This document shows positions 45,567-56,989 of a DNA stretch of 64,000 nucleotides, in pieces. A program made the translations under genes and the position numbers. The stretch lies in the NCBI GenBank assembly GCA_028751875.1, contig CM054167.1:24887605-24951604 (forward strand), given 5' to 3'. Within the stretch, counting starts at the first letter, position 1. Each line of letters opens with the position of its first letter. The notes under the pieces are model-generated. The model made no database searches. It was not told the origin of the DNA and saw only the letters and a program-made list of their open reading frames with translations. This DNA is from Rapana venosa. Lineage: Eukaryota; Mollusca; Gastropoda; Neogastropoda; Muricidae.

Positions 45567-46616
45567 TCAGCAGCAGCAGCGGATCCAGCGGAGAAACTCC
45601 CTCCTGAACTTGGTTCCAGTCAGGCAGTAGAGAACGAAGTTGATGGCGCTGTTGGTGAGCCACACAAGCTGCGTTGCTGCATTCAGCAGTTCAGCTTTCG
45701 CGTGCGTCCGAGGGCTGGCAACTATGGTCACGTAATTGTACTGATACCACACCAGCAAAATGCAGACTGGCATGGTCAGCACCAGGAAAGCGCTGGAGAC
45801 TGCCAAAACCGTGACACTCGTTCGGTAAGAGGTTTTTTTCCTGTCAGTGCCGCGCAGGGTGTTGACATTTGCCTGGACACGCGTAGCAGCAGCAGCAACG
45901 AGGGAGGAAGAAGACAGCCCTTTAAACAGACTGACAGACAGAATAATGTCGCAGACGATCATGATGACAGCAGGCAAGAGCGAGGCCATGCACAAATCGA
46001 TCAGCCCATTTACCCGAGTGAAGAAGTCTCTAAACGCACCCACCTCGGCATAACACCGGTTTTCCTCAGGGATGATGTTGTGTCCCATCAGGATAGGAAC
46101 ATTAAGAGCGCATGCCGAGAGGGCAAGAACTGCTATGACGATCCACGTTCTTCGCACAGTGCACATGGCTCGCATTCTGTGCGGCCACAGGACCGCCATG
46201 GTTCTCTGCACTGTCACGCAGGTGACCAGCCAGGCAGACGTGGCGTTGCTGACGTAAACCAGGTAGTAACGTAGCTTGCAGACGACAGCGTGAAAAAGTT
46301 CAACATTGACCTGGAAAACGTACTCCACCCAGGTCCGTGGCAACTCGATACACAGCAAGGTAAGATCAGACATAGCAAGGGCCGTAAATATAGCGTGCTG
46401 AGAAGAGTTGTGATCCTTGATACGACGCATGATGCAGATGGTGGCGATGTTTCCGAAGCCTCCCAACAGAAGAATACAGGGAGGGCATACTTTCCAGAGG
46501 ATCACGGAGACTTGATGGTCGAAGTAATCCTTGTATGATGACTCCTGTGTCCTGTGTGTACTGGTGTCCTGTTGTCCGTCACCCTCACTTGAAGAAAAGT
46601 TAGTCATGCTTGACAT
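45567..46616 (-). CDS. class A (rhodopsin-like) GPCR, probable peptide receptor
   Basis: Single-exon gene, 349 residues from the chosen Met at 46616; an earlier in-frame Met (46661) would add 15 residues encoded partly by CA-repeat flank, so it was rejected. Seven hydrophobic segments: TM1 about 38-63 with GN (55-56), TM2 75-97 with AMSDL, TM3 with Cys113 at its start, TM4 157-179, TM5 205-231, TM6 about 264-292 with Pro283, TM7 310-333. Cys188 in loop 2 can pair with Cys113. An NFS sequon lies near the N-terminus. The DRY box reads QRT and the NPxxY box reads NFVLY. The C-terminal RCCC may be palmitoylated. The style resembles lophotrochozoan FMRFamide-receptor-like or orphan receptors; the ligand cannot be told. 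It would act at the plasma membrane through G proteins. No frame damage seen. Confidence 0.9.
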   Translation of the reverse strand: MSSMTNFSSSEGDGQQDTSTHRTQESSYKDYFDHQVSVILWKVCPPCILLLGGFGNIATICIMRRIKDHNSSQHAIFTALAMSDLTLLCIELPRTWVEYVFQVNVELFHAVVCKLRYYLVYVSNATSAWLVTCVTVQRTMAVLWPHRMRAMCTVRRTWIVIAVLALSACALNVPILMGHNIIPEENRCYAEVGAFRDFFTRVNGLIDLCMASLLPAVIMIVCDIILSVSLFKGLSSSSLVAAAATRVQANVNTLRGTDRKKTSYRTSVTVLAVSSAFLVLTMPVCILLVWYQYNYVTIVASPRTHAKAELLNAATQLVWLTNSAINFVLYCLTGTKFRREFLRWIRCCC

Positions 46617-46714
46617 ATTTATTGTGAAAGACGCTCTGAAAACTAAAACACACACACACACACCCTAAATATGATTGATTGATTCAACACACACACACAC
46701 ACACGCACACACAC

Positions 46715-46716
<2 letters not shown>

Positions 46717-46795
<79 letters not shown>
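46717..46795. repeat. (TA)n microsatellite upstream of the GPCR
   Basis: (CA)n at 46688-46716 followed by about 78 bp of TA. It lies about 100-180 bp upstream of the GPCR start on the minus strand. I cannot say whether any TATA-like word there acts as a promoter. Confidence 0.9.
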
Positions 46796-46798
<3 letters not shown>

Positions 46799-48490
46799 GC
46801 ATATCTCCTGGAATAGATGACATACCAAGTGAACTTTTGAAGATCTCAGGCCCTTCCAGTTATACCGCTTTACATCATCTACGGAAAAGAATTTAAGAGA
46901 CATACCAAAGGCTCAGGGAGTGGAAACAACGAGAATTTGTCATGCTCCACAAGGGCAGGAACGCTAAATTCTGAGGCAATTGCAGAACAGTCACTTTGAT
47001 AAGCCACAGAAGCGAAATTATTGGATTCCCCTTCCTTCACAAATTAAAGTAGAAATAGAGATATCTGATTGTCAGGCAGGGTACAGATGTGGAAGGAAGG
47101 AAGACAACAGACATGCTTTTTGTGTGTCATATAAAAAAAAAGTAAAGTAAAGGAGTCCCGTAACCTATAAGGTCGTAGTGGAGCGAGGCGTCAGAGACCT
47201 CACTTCTCTAGGGCCAGCATATTGAGGGCGGCACCCATCTCCTCTCCCTCGCTGCTTTACCTTCCCTGACCCTAAAGAGGGCAGGTACCCATTTACAGCT
47301 GGGTGAACTGGGGGAACTGTACTGAAGCCAAGGCTCGCAAACGGTCACCCATCCAACTGGTAACCACGCTCGACGCTGCTTAACTTGGCTGGGGGAAAGC
47401 GAGTGCTCCGACCACTGAGCTATCCCGTCCCCACGTGTGTCATATACTGCTAGAGAAAATAAGAAACACTGAAAATTGCGCATTTACAACTCTCAAGGGC
47501 TTTGAACAGCTCGCCAAACATCACCATCTACCTACTACAGTGTCAGAAGTGGGATTTCTAAGCCATCTGATATCGTTTATAGCAAGTCTGTATTCAGATC
47601 AAAAGGTAGCCATCCAACGGAATGGTAAGTGCTGTGAGCTATTTATTTGATAAAAGAATAGTGGAGTCTGTCAGGATCGCATGCCATTCCCGCATCTTTT
47701 CAGCGCATGATGTGGAGATATGATCATGAACAAGACTGACGTGGATGACATGGGCAATAGTATAGGAGGCAGGAACATCACTAACCTCAGGTATGCTGAT
47801 AATACTGCACTCATAGCCAATGATATCACAAGCACGAGAAGAATTCTCTACAGAATCAATGGGGAAGGTACCACTGCTGGCCTCAAGTTAAATGCCCCAA
47901 AACCAAAATGATGCACATTAATTGTACAGTCACCCGCCCAGAATATCAAAATCAATGGACCAGATATTTAGGCTACGTAAAAGAGAACGATGGTTCCTGT
48001 ATACACGACATCAAGACTAGAATTGGCATGGCCAAGCAAAGATTATTCAGTCAAAAAGCACATGGAAAGACAGAGAGACATTCCTAAATATCTGAAAAAT
48101 AGATTTGTTAACATACCAATACGGCCTGCATTGATGTATGGGTCAGAAGCCTTGACACTGCACTACAAAAGTTAGAAAGAGAGAAAAGAAACGCAGCCAT
48201 AATGTGGTTCTACGGGCGACTTCTAAAGAGTCAAATGGTCAGACAGAAGAACAAATGAAACCATTCTGGATGAACTCTCAGTGCCATGACAAATGTTGGC
48301 TGAAACTGATAAGGGCAGACTGAGATGCAAACAGAAACACACAGAGACAAATCTGATGACAACATTTCTCCAAGGTAAAGGTTGAGGTCAGACAGAAAAC
48401 ATTCAGACCACCAACATCCTACACTGCCAACATCACTGGGAGCAGTGGTCTGAGAGGGCTACAGCAGATGGTAGTACTCAGCAGAGATAT
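46796..48490 (+). mobile_element. RTE-like LINE (family 3) remnant, split by a SINE
   Basis: Broken frames give PGIDDIPSELLK (RT fingers), QAGYRCGRKTTDMLFVCH-like, then after the SINE LLEKIRNTENCAFTTLKG and FIASLYSDQKVAIQ. IGGRNITNLRYADNTALIAN carries the catalytic box with the second Asp changed to Asn. MYGSEALTL and the end YTANITGSSGLRGLQQMV follow. It contains many stops. It is cut at the right by the SINE-A tail at 48491. Confidence 0.75.
47134..47434 (-). mobile_element. chimeric tRNA/5S-like SINE, complete, perfect 12-bp TSD
   Basis: Flanked by GTGTGTCATATA (47122-47133 and 47435-47446). From 47434 on the minus strand: GGGATAGCTCAGTGGTCGGA with an exact A-box TAGCTCAGTGG, then a segment like the internal control region of 5S rRNA (GTTAAGCAGCGTCGAGC, TTGGATGGGTGACC), a body, and a CTTTACTTTAC tail that ends in T-runs. 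It sits inside the RTE-like remnant, so it is the younger of the two. Confidence 0.85.
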
Positions 48491-48850
48491 GTTTTATTTA
48501 TTTATTTATTCTTTTATATCGAGGATAATGGAATAAGCACTCATGTGCTTTTTTACAATCAGTCCCCGTGTGTATGCGGTTTTGGAAATTTTGTCATCTG
48601 TTTCCACTGGCACACAATGGCCTACTCTTCCGAAAAGCGGAACAGGATTTAACGTGTGCGCAAGATGTTCTGCATGCGTTCGAACACGAGGCCTCGGTTA
48701 GTATAGTCTCATCCGAAGGACTTTGACATTCAGTTCGATTTTTGGGGTCAAATTGGGAAGAAAGGGCGAGGCTGGGAATCGAACCCAGAACCTCACGGTT
48801 TACTTGTTGGCAGGCGAACGTCTTAACCATCCTGCCACCTTCCTTCCTCC
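48491..48850 (-). mobile_element. SINE-A, complete, tail I
   Basis: From about 48850: GGTGGCAGGATGGTTAAGACG (A-box TGGTTAAGACG), B-box GGTTCGATTCCC, core CCTTCGGATGAGACTATACT, body, and a TATAAAAGAATAAATAAATA tail. The 21 bp TTCCTCCATCCTGCCACCTTC repeats the head end. One of the best full-length copies in the window. Confidence 0.85.
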
Positions 48851-48868
48851 ATCCTGCCACCTTCCTTA

Positions 48869-48872
<4 letters not shown>

Positions 48873-48927
<55 letters not shown>
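48873..48927. repeat. (AG)n microsatellite
   Basis: About 27 AG dinucleotides directly next to the SINE-A head. Confidence 0.95.
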
Positions 48928-48929
<2 letters not shown>

Positions 48930-48930
<1 letters not shown>

Positions 48931-49960
48931 TGAACCATGGTGGCAGGCATTGCCTGGAGTCGAGAGTCTTGTGGGAATAGTTAAACATCACATAATATAC
49001 AGTCTCAATAGACTAGCCTACTTTTAACACGACTTGCCTTACAACATTGAGCTCCTAATGATGACAGTGGTTATGGGGACAGTTGAGTTAAGTCTGTCAA
49101 ATAAATTCCATGCTATTGTGACCCAGCTAAACTACATTTCATACTGTTGGCCAATTTGACTATGGTCATTTCTGACTGATTTTCAAGTGACACTTTGCTT
49201 TATTACCCAAAAAAGGTGAGGTTGTTATGCAAGGCGTGAAAATAATAATAATAATAATAATAATATATGGAATTTATATAGCGCTGAATCTTGTAAAAAA
49301 AAAAAAGAGCTAGTGTGGAATGAGATTTGTTAAAGATGTCTTCTTCAACTGAGTTTAGAGGAATAATCACAATAGCTTTTAAAACAGCTCTTGCTGTGAC
49401 CTAGGTGGATATTGATGAATATTCTTTGAAAGATGTACTTAGTTGTGGTCATGATTGTGCAATATGCGTAAAAGACACAATCAAGACTCATAACAACGTT
49501 ACAGCTGTCAATAGGATTGCATAAGAAACCTTGCACACACACACACAAAAACCCCAACCCCTCTTCATTGGTTATTTAGGACGTTTTCTTAAAACAAAAA
49601 AACTGCAGCAGCAGCAGCATCAAAATATGCTGATAATAATACTAATGACAGAATACAACAGCACTGTAATTTGTAAACAAAACAAAAATATGCTTGAAAT
49701 GGAAAGTGGGTGTACGAATGTCACAAATGAATCATGGTGGACAGATGAAAGACTGCTGTGGAAAACACCAGCGTGGCATTACTATACCTGTAAGACTAGT
49801 ATCATCAATTTGCAGCATGGATAAGTATTATCACGTGACAACTAAAATAAGAAAAGTACAATTTTTAAATGGTCCAAGTTCACGTGGAACAAGAAACGCA
49901 TCTGAAGAGTAACTCCTTCAAGTGTTGTGGATATTCTCTTAAGAAACAAAACTGAGAGGA
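48930..49960. other. no recognisable gene; one SINE tail II fragment
   Basis: (AAT)n plus ATATGGAATTTATATAGCGC at 49240-49300. The remainder holds only short open frames without recognised motifs. Confidence 0.55.
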
Positions 49961-49967
49961 CGAAATA

Positions 49968-50378
49968 AAGATAATAATAATAATAATAATAATAATAATG
50001 TATGGAATTTATATAGCGCAGAATCTTGTAAAGCAACAAATCAAAGCGCTCAGATGACTTTAAAGAAAGTTTTATATAAAAAAATTTTTTATGTGTTTAT
50101 GCGTTGTTTTTTTAAAAATTTTGTCATCTGTTCCCACCGGCACACAATGGCCTACTCCTTCGAACAGCGGAACAGGATTTAACGTGTGCGCAATATGTTC
50201 TGCATGCGTTCGCACACAGGGCCTCGGTTTATAGTCTCATCTGAAGGACTTTGACATTCAGTTCGATTTTTTGGGTGTCAAACTGGGAAGAAAGGGCGAG
50301 GCTGGGAATCGAACCCAGAACCTCACGGTTTACTTGTTGGCAGGGCAAACGTCTTAACCATCCTGCCACCTTCTTTCT
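49968..50378 (-). mobile_element. SINE-A, complete, tail II
   Basis: From 50378: GGTGGCAGGATGGTTAAGACG head, B-box GGTTCGATTCCC, core, body, an A/T-rich joint (50060-50120), then GAGCGCTTTGATTTGTTGCT, GCGCTATATAAATTCCATAC and about ten ATT units. It has the same head and body as 48491-48850 but a different 3' end. Confidence 0.85.
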
Positions 50379-50747
50379 AATGAGATGAGGCATTCTGGAC
50401 ACTTGTTAGAAGCAGCATCAGCGTGAGACTACATGCAGAGCGATAGAGCGAAGAACCAGAAGATAGTGATTAAGGGTAGCTCACCGGAATGAAGCATCTT
50501 GTACTACTACAACAACAGTGGCAACAAACCACTCGCACTCGAAACAATTCCAACAGAGGAATCCCCACTTGGTAGTCCTGGAAGACTGCAATAGTCACTC
50601 CCAGAGCTGGGGACATGACCCTATGGACAGTAGAGGAGAGGAGAGGAGCTTGAGAACTAGCAGGACGAGAATCATCTCACCTTCAGAGCATCAGAGTGGA
50701 GAAGAGAGAACTCGAACTCGAATGATTTTTTGGAGGAGAGAGAGAGA

Positions 50748-50749
50748 GC

Positions 50750-50820
<71 letters not shown>

Positions 50821-50824
50821 AGAG
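50748..50824. repeat. (AG)n microsatellite
   Basis: About 37 AG dinucleotides. Confidence 0.95.
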
Positions 50825-50875
50825 ACCTTAACAAAGTTGTCAAGGAATTCAGCCACTGCATTTTTGACAGCAGCC

Positions 50876-51128
50876 AAAAGAAACAATGGCACAAAGAAAC
50901 AAATGGCACAAAGAAACAATGGCACGAAGAAGCAATGGCACAAAGAAACAATGGCACAAAGAAACAACGGCACAAAGAAACAACGGCACAAAGAAACAAC
51001 GGCACGAAGAAACAACGGCGCAAAGAAACAATGGCACAAAGAAACAATAGCACAAAGAAACAATGGCTCAAAGAAACAACGGCACAAAGAAACAATGGCA
51101 CGAAGAAACAATGGCACAAAGAAACTGT
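50876..51128. repeat. 16-bp minisatellite, about 16 copies
   Basis: Unit AAAGAAACAATGGCAC with few substitutions (CGG, GAAG). A 16-bp unit cycles through all three frames, so each reading gives the same Lys-Glu-Thr/Gln-Arg-Asn/Lys-Lys-Gln series. Open on both strands. Low coding likelihood. Confidence 0.95.
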
Positions 51129-51496
51129 AAGTCACACCTAAAACAACAACAAGCCCTGCTGGAACCCCAAACTTTACAGGAGCACCAAGATAGGCTGGAA
51201 AAAGGCACGAATAATGGAGGCAGACAAATATTCCAGCCTCTTAAGACGACCACCGGCAACTTTCATGAAATAAAAGCCCAAAACCTGAAACCATCAGGAG
51301 AGAGAAAACTTCATCTCTTCACTTTGAGAAAGAAGGACCCAAGCTGGGGGAAACTTTCAAAAAGATTTCGATGTCATTTGCCTTCCACCCCTCTTTGGGG
51401 GCATGGAGGATTTCAGTAAACAAGACCAACTGTGACTTGCATTAATTAACAGAAACATTTACAACACTGCGTGTGACAGAAATAGAAATGTACTAA

Positions 51497-51708
51497 GGTA
51501 AAGGTAAAGGAGTCCCATAACCTATAAGGTCGTAGGGGAGCGAGGCGTCAGAGACCTCACTTCTCTAAGGCCAGCATATTGAGGGCGGCGCCCATCTCCT
51601 CTCTCTCACTGCTTTACCTTCCCTGACCCTAAAGAGGGCAGGTACCCATTTACAGCTGGGTGATCTGGGGGAACTGTACTGAAGCCAAGGCGCGCAAACG
51701 ATCACCCA
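51497..51708 (-). mobile_element. chimeric tRNA/5S-like SINE, 5'-truncated, 11-bp TSD
   Basis: Flanked by AAATGTACTAA (51486-51496 and 51709-51719). Lacks the tRNA-like head and most of the 5S-like part, beginning at GGGTGATCGTTTGCGCG. Body and (GGTAAA) end as in the other copies. 51720-52610 shows no other recognisable feature except short CA-rich runs near 52245. Confidence 0.8.
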
Positions 51709-52612
51709 AAATGTACTAAACCTTTTAATTAATGGCCAGTTCAGAAGTCGGAATATCTACCCAGTGTGCCATAAGTGTGACAGTTAATGTGGGGGAAGTG
51801 AACTGACTGTTTACAGCTGAATACACTGTCACAAACACCAGTCAGACGTTCGTCTAATATCACTTAGAGTGAACAGACGTTAAATTGAAGACAACAACAA
51901 CAACCAGCAGGCGTGAACAAAATCCACAACACAACAGTAGGTATCCAACCACAAAGTCAGTCAAAATTTAAAACGGTTGCCTGCTCCATTACACCGAAAA
52001 ACAAGTAGTGGACTATTTGAATGATATGAACAAGTTATACACCAAAGAGCACAACAACAACAACAACAACAAATCAGGAAAAGTGACAAGTCACCTGAGA
52101 ATGATCAAAGCCAGGCTCCCTCAATCCAGTATTTCCAGTCAGGAAGTGACAACTGTGCTAAGCGGACATAATTTTTTTTTCCAATGGAGATCAGCAACTA
52201 ATATCAAGTCCAGTAGTTTGGCAACACACAGACAGAGACAGAGACAGACAGAGATACACACAGACACAGACACACACACACACCGTTTTCCTATCTCCTT
52301 CAGTCTCTTCTTTTCCATTTTTTCCCTCTCCTATTCCAATCTCCTATTCCACTCCCCTCTCTCCTAAAAAACACACAACTGTTTGTCAGGCACAGCAGTG
52401 ATCTGCAATCTTGGATTATTACGATCTGAAGTCTTGGGGAGGACAGTTATTGTCCCTCTGAGAGAGAAGCAAACTGGTTGCTGACAGAAACAGAACTGTG
52501 CTGACGCCATGATGATCAGAGGGGGATGAGAAGATGGCTGTGCTAAATCAGACAGAGGTATAGGGGGTGTAGAACAACACTGGTGGGTGAAAAGTCACAC
52601 GATATGGCTATG

Positions 52613-52803
52613 TCACGCAGAACATCTTACGCACACGTTAAATCCTGTTCCGCTTTTCGGAAGAGTAGGCCATTGTGTGCCGGTGGGAACGGATGACAAA
52701 ATTGACAAAATACGCATACACACGGGGGACTGGATGTAAAAAAAGCACATAAGTGCTTATTCCATTATCCTCGATATAAAAGAATACATAAATAAATAAA
52801 TAT
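52613..52803 (+). mobile_element. SINE-A, headless, tail I
   Basis: CACGCAGAACATCTTACGCA through TATAAAAGAATACATAAATA. An imperfect flanking match (GATATGGCTATGTCA and ATATGTGGCTGTCA) may be a decayed TSD. 52804-53540 has no recognised feature. Confidence 0.7.
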
Positions 52804-53544
52804 GTGGCTGTCATGGAATAAGATGGTGCAGGGCATGGATGGAACAGGCGATGTTCTCCCTGTTTCTGTGGTTGCTTCCATTTGAGATTACAGATGTTAC
52901 TCTGCTTATGGGACACCTTGACTTTTTAAAAAATATTGGTCCCTGTCGTCTGCTTTGGAGTATTCGCCTCTTGGTTAACATGTACACATTCCAATAATAG
53001 TGATAGGGGAAATATTTAAGAAAACAACAACAACAACACAACAACAAACATACATATGTGTGGATGCGCGGAGAATGCCATCTTCTGCTCTTTAGGCTCT
53101 TTGTATCTTTAAGAAGAAAACTGTTTATCCAACATGGCCATAGGGTCGATCGATTCTTCCGACTTGACAGAAGAGAAAAATGTTTACACACTTCTTGAAT
53201 GGTCAGATTAGATCAGATCTATAAAGCAGTGTGAAGTGAAACTTATGTGATGCAAGACTGGTAGTCAGGGGAAAAACAAACAAACAAACAAACTAAGAAC
53301 CAAAAACAAAACACAAAAACAACAAAAGCAAAACAAACCCAAACCCAGCCAAAGCGAAAGGTTAAGAGTGAGGGGGCTAAGTAACTTTCACTGCTAAGAC
53401 ACAGTATCTGCATTCACCCAGAGTGCATGTGTGTCAATCTTTTGCCATTAGGTCTAGACTATTGAAGTCTGTTCAGTAGTCTATCGCAAACATGTTTAAG
53501 GAACAACATATACGGCATTTCACTCACCGCTGTTTCAGTCACCA

Positions 53545-54567
53545 CGGTGACTGACATGACGTATGCTGCTCCTGTGGTGACTGAAGCAGCTAACCCACAT
53601 CCTTGGCAAACACCGGCCAACTAAAAAGCCCTGGGTCACGGAAGATGTACTCAAGCTGTGCGACAAACGCAGAAAACTGAAGTAAAAGATGAAGGAGGCT
53701 GAAGGTGCAAAACTATACAGAGAAGCCAATCAACAAGTTAAAAAAAAAGACGTGAGAAAAGCAAAGGGGACGCGGATTAAAGAACACTGCAAATGTATCG
53801 AAAGAAAACCTGCAGGAAAAACAACAGCAAGAAAGTCTACTCCAGCTTGTGAAAGACCTGAGAAGCTCAAAACAAGGGAGAACCACTACCATCCAAGACA
53901 AAGCAGGGAAATGTCTCACAGAATATCAATATATTTTAAATAGGTGGACAGAGTACTGCTCTGAATAGTACACTCACACAGCAACAGGAGACCCAAGGGT
54001 TAGATGTCCCTCCACAACCAACAACAGCAGCTACCCCATCCTACATGAATAAGTTGGAAGTGCAGTAAGATCACTAAAGAGGGAAGTCAGCAGGAGTGGA
54101 CAACATTCCATCAGAACTGGTCCAGGCAGGAGGAGAGGCCATGACAGTGATGTTACTCACCATCTGCAATAAGATCTGGCAGACATGGTAGTGGCCAACA
54201 CCTTGGACACAGTCCCTGATTATCCCTCTCCCAAAGAAAGGCAACTTAGAACTGTGTCAAAATTACCGTACTACCAGCCTGATCAGCCATCCAAGCAACA
54301 GTCATGCTAAGAATCCTCCTGAACAGGCTGAAGCCTCAAGCTGAGGAGATCATCAAAGAAGAACAGGCAGGTTTCAGAGCAGGACTGAGCACAACGGAGC
54401 AATTTAATTTTCAACCTTAGAATACTCTCTGAGAAATACCTGCAACACCAGCAAGATCTTTACCACTAGATCTAGACTTTCAGAAGGGGTTCGACAGAGT
54501 CTGGCATGCAGCTCTGTGGGAAACCATGATGCTGTATAACATCAATGTCCACCTGATCAGAACCACA
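53545..54567 (+). mobile_element. RTE-like LINE (family 1) remnant, 3'-truncated
   Basis: Broken frames read KPWVTEDVLKLCDKRRKLK, NNSKKVYSSL-like linker, WTEYCSE, SAGVDNIPSELVQAGGEAMT, FRAGLSTTEQ and FQKGFDRVWHAALWETM. It stops at NINVHLIRT, in the middle of the RT. Loss of the 3' end is not expected from normal LINE insertion and points to a later deletion or replacement. Many frameshifts. Confidence 0.7.
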
Positions 54568-55555
54568 GAATGCCTCTCTTCCTCTGATTGGTCATTAAAC
54601 TTGACACGTACTGCGCATAAACGTAGATCTGGGATGTTACCAAGCATCGGTGGAGATTTCACACTGTACTCTGTTCCTTCTTTAATGTAAATTGCTGCAC
54701 TGATCTTCATTTGATCTTCTACTTTCTTATGCATAGGTGCCCTGGCAATCTGGATATCTTATTTTTGTTCACATTAATAATTTTAGGGATTGTAAAACAA
54801 GGAACCAGGTAATCATTTTTGAAAGAGGGTGGAAGAAATACGCCAGATTGGTTAAAATCGATCTTGCTTTCTACTGCATGATTTTAACAGCATACTTTTT
54901 CTCAAATAAATAGGACAGGGGGAAAGGGGGACAGAAAAGAAAACAAACAACAGAAATGAAGACAGGAATAACCCAGCCCCCAAAACTTACACAAAAACAC
55001 CTTAACTACAATATGTATGTTGATCAAAAGTTTCAGGACTGACTAATATTTATTTAACAAGATAACTGTAGGTCACATAGAGTCAAGTTCAGTCTGAAAA
55101 AGATGACGTTAAAACAAATGCAGATGAGAGCAAAGACTACAGTCACTAAATCTGTACCAAAGCTGGTGTGTAGCAAGTGCCGTACAAAATTCGCCAAGTT
55201 TTCCGCATATCAACATAATTATTGTAGTATCTCCGACCTCACTCCCCACCATGGCATTTGTAAGCTGTGGTGGGAAAATGGTGGTCTGTCTGCAGCCTGG
55301 GTGTTGCTGGTTGTCGTTAGGTACCTAACTTTCTGGCTTGGGATAGAACTGGCGTCTTTGTTTTCTTCTAGATTTTCCCTCCCAAAACGAACGCACGTAC
55401 TTGTCGATGTTTCTGGCAAGAATGCCAGAGCCCTGGGCGTTTAGATGAAGAGTCTGTTTCATTTGATTGTATGCAGTGCCCAGTTTCTCGGGCGAAATAA
55501 AGGATACGTTCCTTTGGCAATATGGATCTGAATAAGTCATGGCTTTAAAAACTTC

Positions 55556-55860
55556 TCTATTTATTTAATATTTTTTATCGAGGATAATGGAATATGCACT
55601 CATGTGCCATTTTTACATCAAGTCCCCGTCTGTATGCGGTTTTGTAAATTTTGTCATCTGTTCCCACCGGCTCTCATTGGCCTACTCTTTCAAAAAGCGG
55701 AACAGGATTTAATGTGTGTGCAAGATGTTCTGCGTGCGTTCCGCACACGGGACCTCGGTTTATAGTATCATCGGAAGGACTTTTGGGCAGAGTGGAGTCT
55801 GCACTGATGTTAACTCCAGGGGGAAAATTCCCTTGAACGAGATTCGAACCTGGGTCATCA
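55556..55860 (-). mobile_element. SINE-A core with the alternative head
   Basis: TTTATCGAGGATAATGGAAT tail side, GCGGAACAGGATTTAATGTG body, core, then the alternative head with GAGATTCGAACCTGGGTCA as at 41570-41845. It lies inside the SGNH-like LINE ORF1. Confidence 0.7.
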
Positions 55861-56618
55861 GATTGCGATTTGATTTGATGAGAAGGGCTTTTAACTGGAG
55901 CAACTTTGCTGATTGCTAATTTAGTGCCCGGGGAAAGAAAGCCACAGTATTTTTGACAGTTTCCACCATTTTTAGTTTGCTCACTTCTTGTGGATCTGTA
56001 TCTCTGAGATCATTGATCCCACAATGAACAATTATAGAAGTGACTCACTCCAGATCAGAAGTGGCTTCACTCAGTGATTGGGGATGTCCATGATTTTGTA
56101 CACTTTTAAAAATTATTATTATTATTATTATTATTAATGTTGAATCCATAAAGACTGCCCTAAGCAACGACTCTTAATACTGCCTAGGACAAAGTCTTGT
56201 AGGAACGCAACCAGAGGGGGAGATCAAAACTCTTCAGTTTTAGAACCAGTTTTGGATTTGACGTCAGGTGTTCTGCTTTGCGTCATGGACATTTTCTCTG
56301 ACTTGCCTTTGCCTCTTGATTCTTTGCTTTTTATTTCTCCCTCCATCCACTGACCTTTACTGTGGAGATTTACCAGCTTTGGTAGTCACTGCTGCTGCTG
56401 CTGCTGCTGGTGTCTCACATTGCCTGGCGGCTGCAGGGTAGGTAAGGCTGGTCCCATCAGCAGAGAGTGGAGAGGCAGGTAATGGTGGCTCTGTCTGGTT
56501 CCAGGGATCATCCACAGCAGAGTTTCTCCTGTGGTCTGGTCGTGATCTTCCCTGCAGCCTGTTGTCCGGTGGATGAGGTCAGGGAGGATCTTTTTTCCAC
56601 GCTGCTGATCTTTTCATG

Positions 56619-56989
56619 GTATAGTATCTAAGACAGAGATCGCATCACTAATGAGGCAGTGAAAAACCAGAATTGAAAACGCCATCCGACCATATGAAGA
56701 GCTCATCACTTGAATGAAGAAACGCAGACTGAAGTTGTAAGAGCACGTCACGCGAACATCTAGATTGGCCAAGACTTGTCCTACTACAGGGAACAACAGT
56801 ACAAGGAGGGAGACAAAGAGGCAGACAACAGAGAAAATGATGGGAAGACAACATCAGAGAGTGGAGGACTGGCCTTGACTGGAACGATTTGCTAGGGAAA
56901 GTAGAGGACCGCGAGGGAGTGGAGGAAGCTGGTTGCAAAATCTTCATCGGGGCCCCCACGGGACTTCGGAAATAGGTGAGGTGAAGTGA
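56619..56989 (+). mobile_element. RTE-like LINE 3' fragment, 12-bp TSD
   Basis: Flanked by GATCTTTTCATG (56607-56618 and 56990-57001). It encodes the decayed end of the RTE-like protein (ITNEAVKN, IRPYEELIT, KKRRLKL, HVTR) and the tail GGTGAGGTGAAGTGA. It is 5'-truncated and diverged, with several frameshifts. Confidence 0.8.

Noticed and set aside
45489..46274. 261-codon plus-strand frame opposite the GPCR
   Set aside because: Antisense shadow of the GPCR, with no transmembrane or domain pattern of its own.
48780..48850. tRNA gene (clear A and B boxes)
   Set aside because: Part of a repeated SINE head. The arms do not close as a cloverleaf and the same unit recurs many times with a SINE body attached.
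55103..55444. 113-codon plus-strand frame
   Set aside because: Lies opposite the SGNH-like LINE ORF1. The minus-strand reading fits a known motif better.
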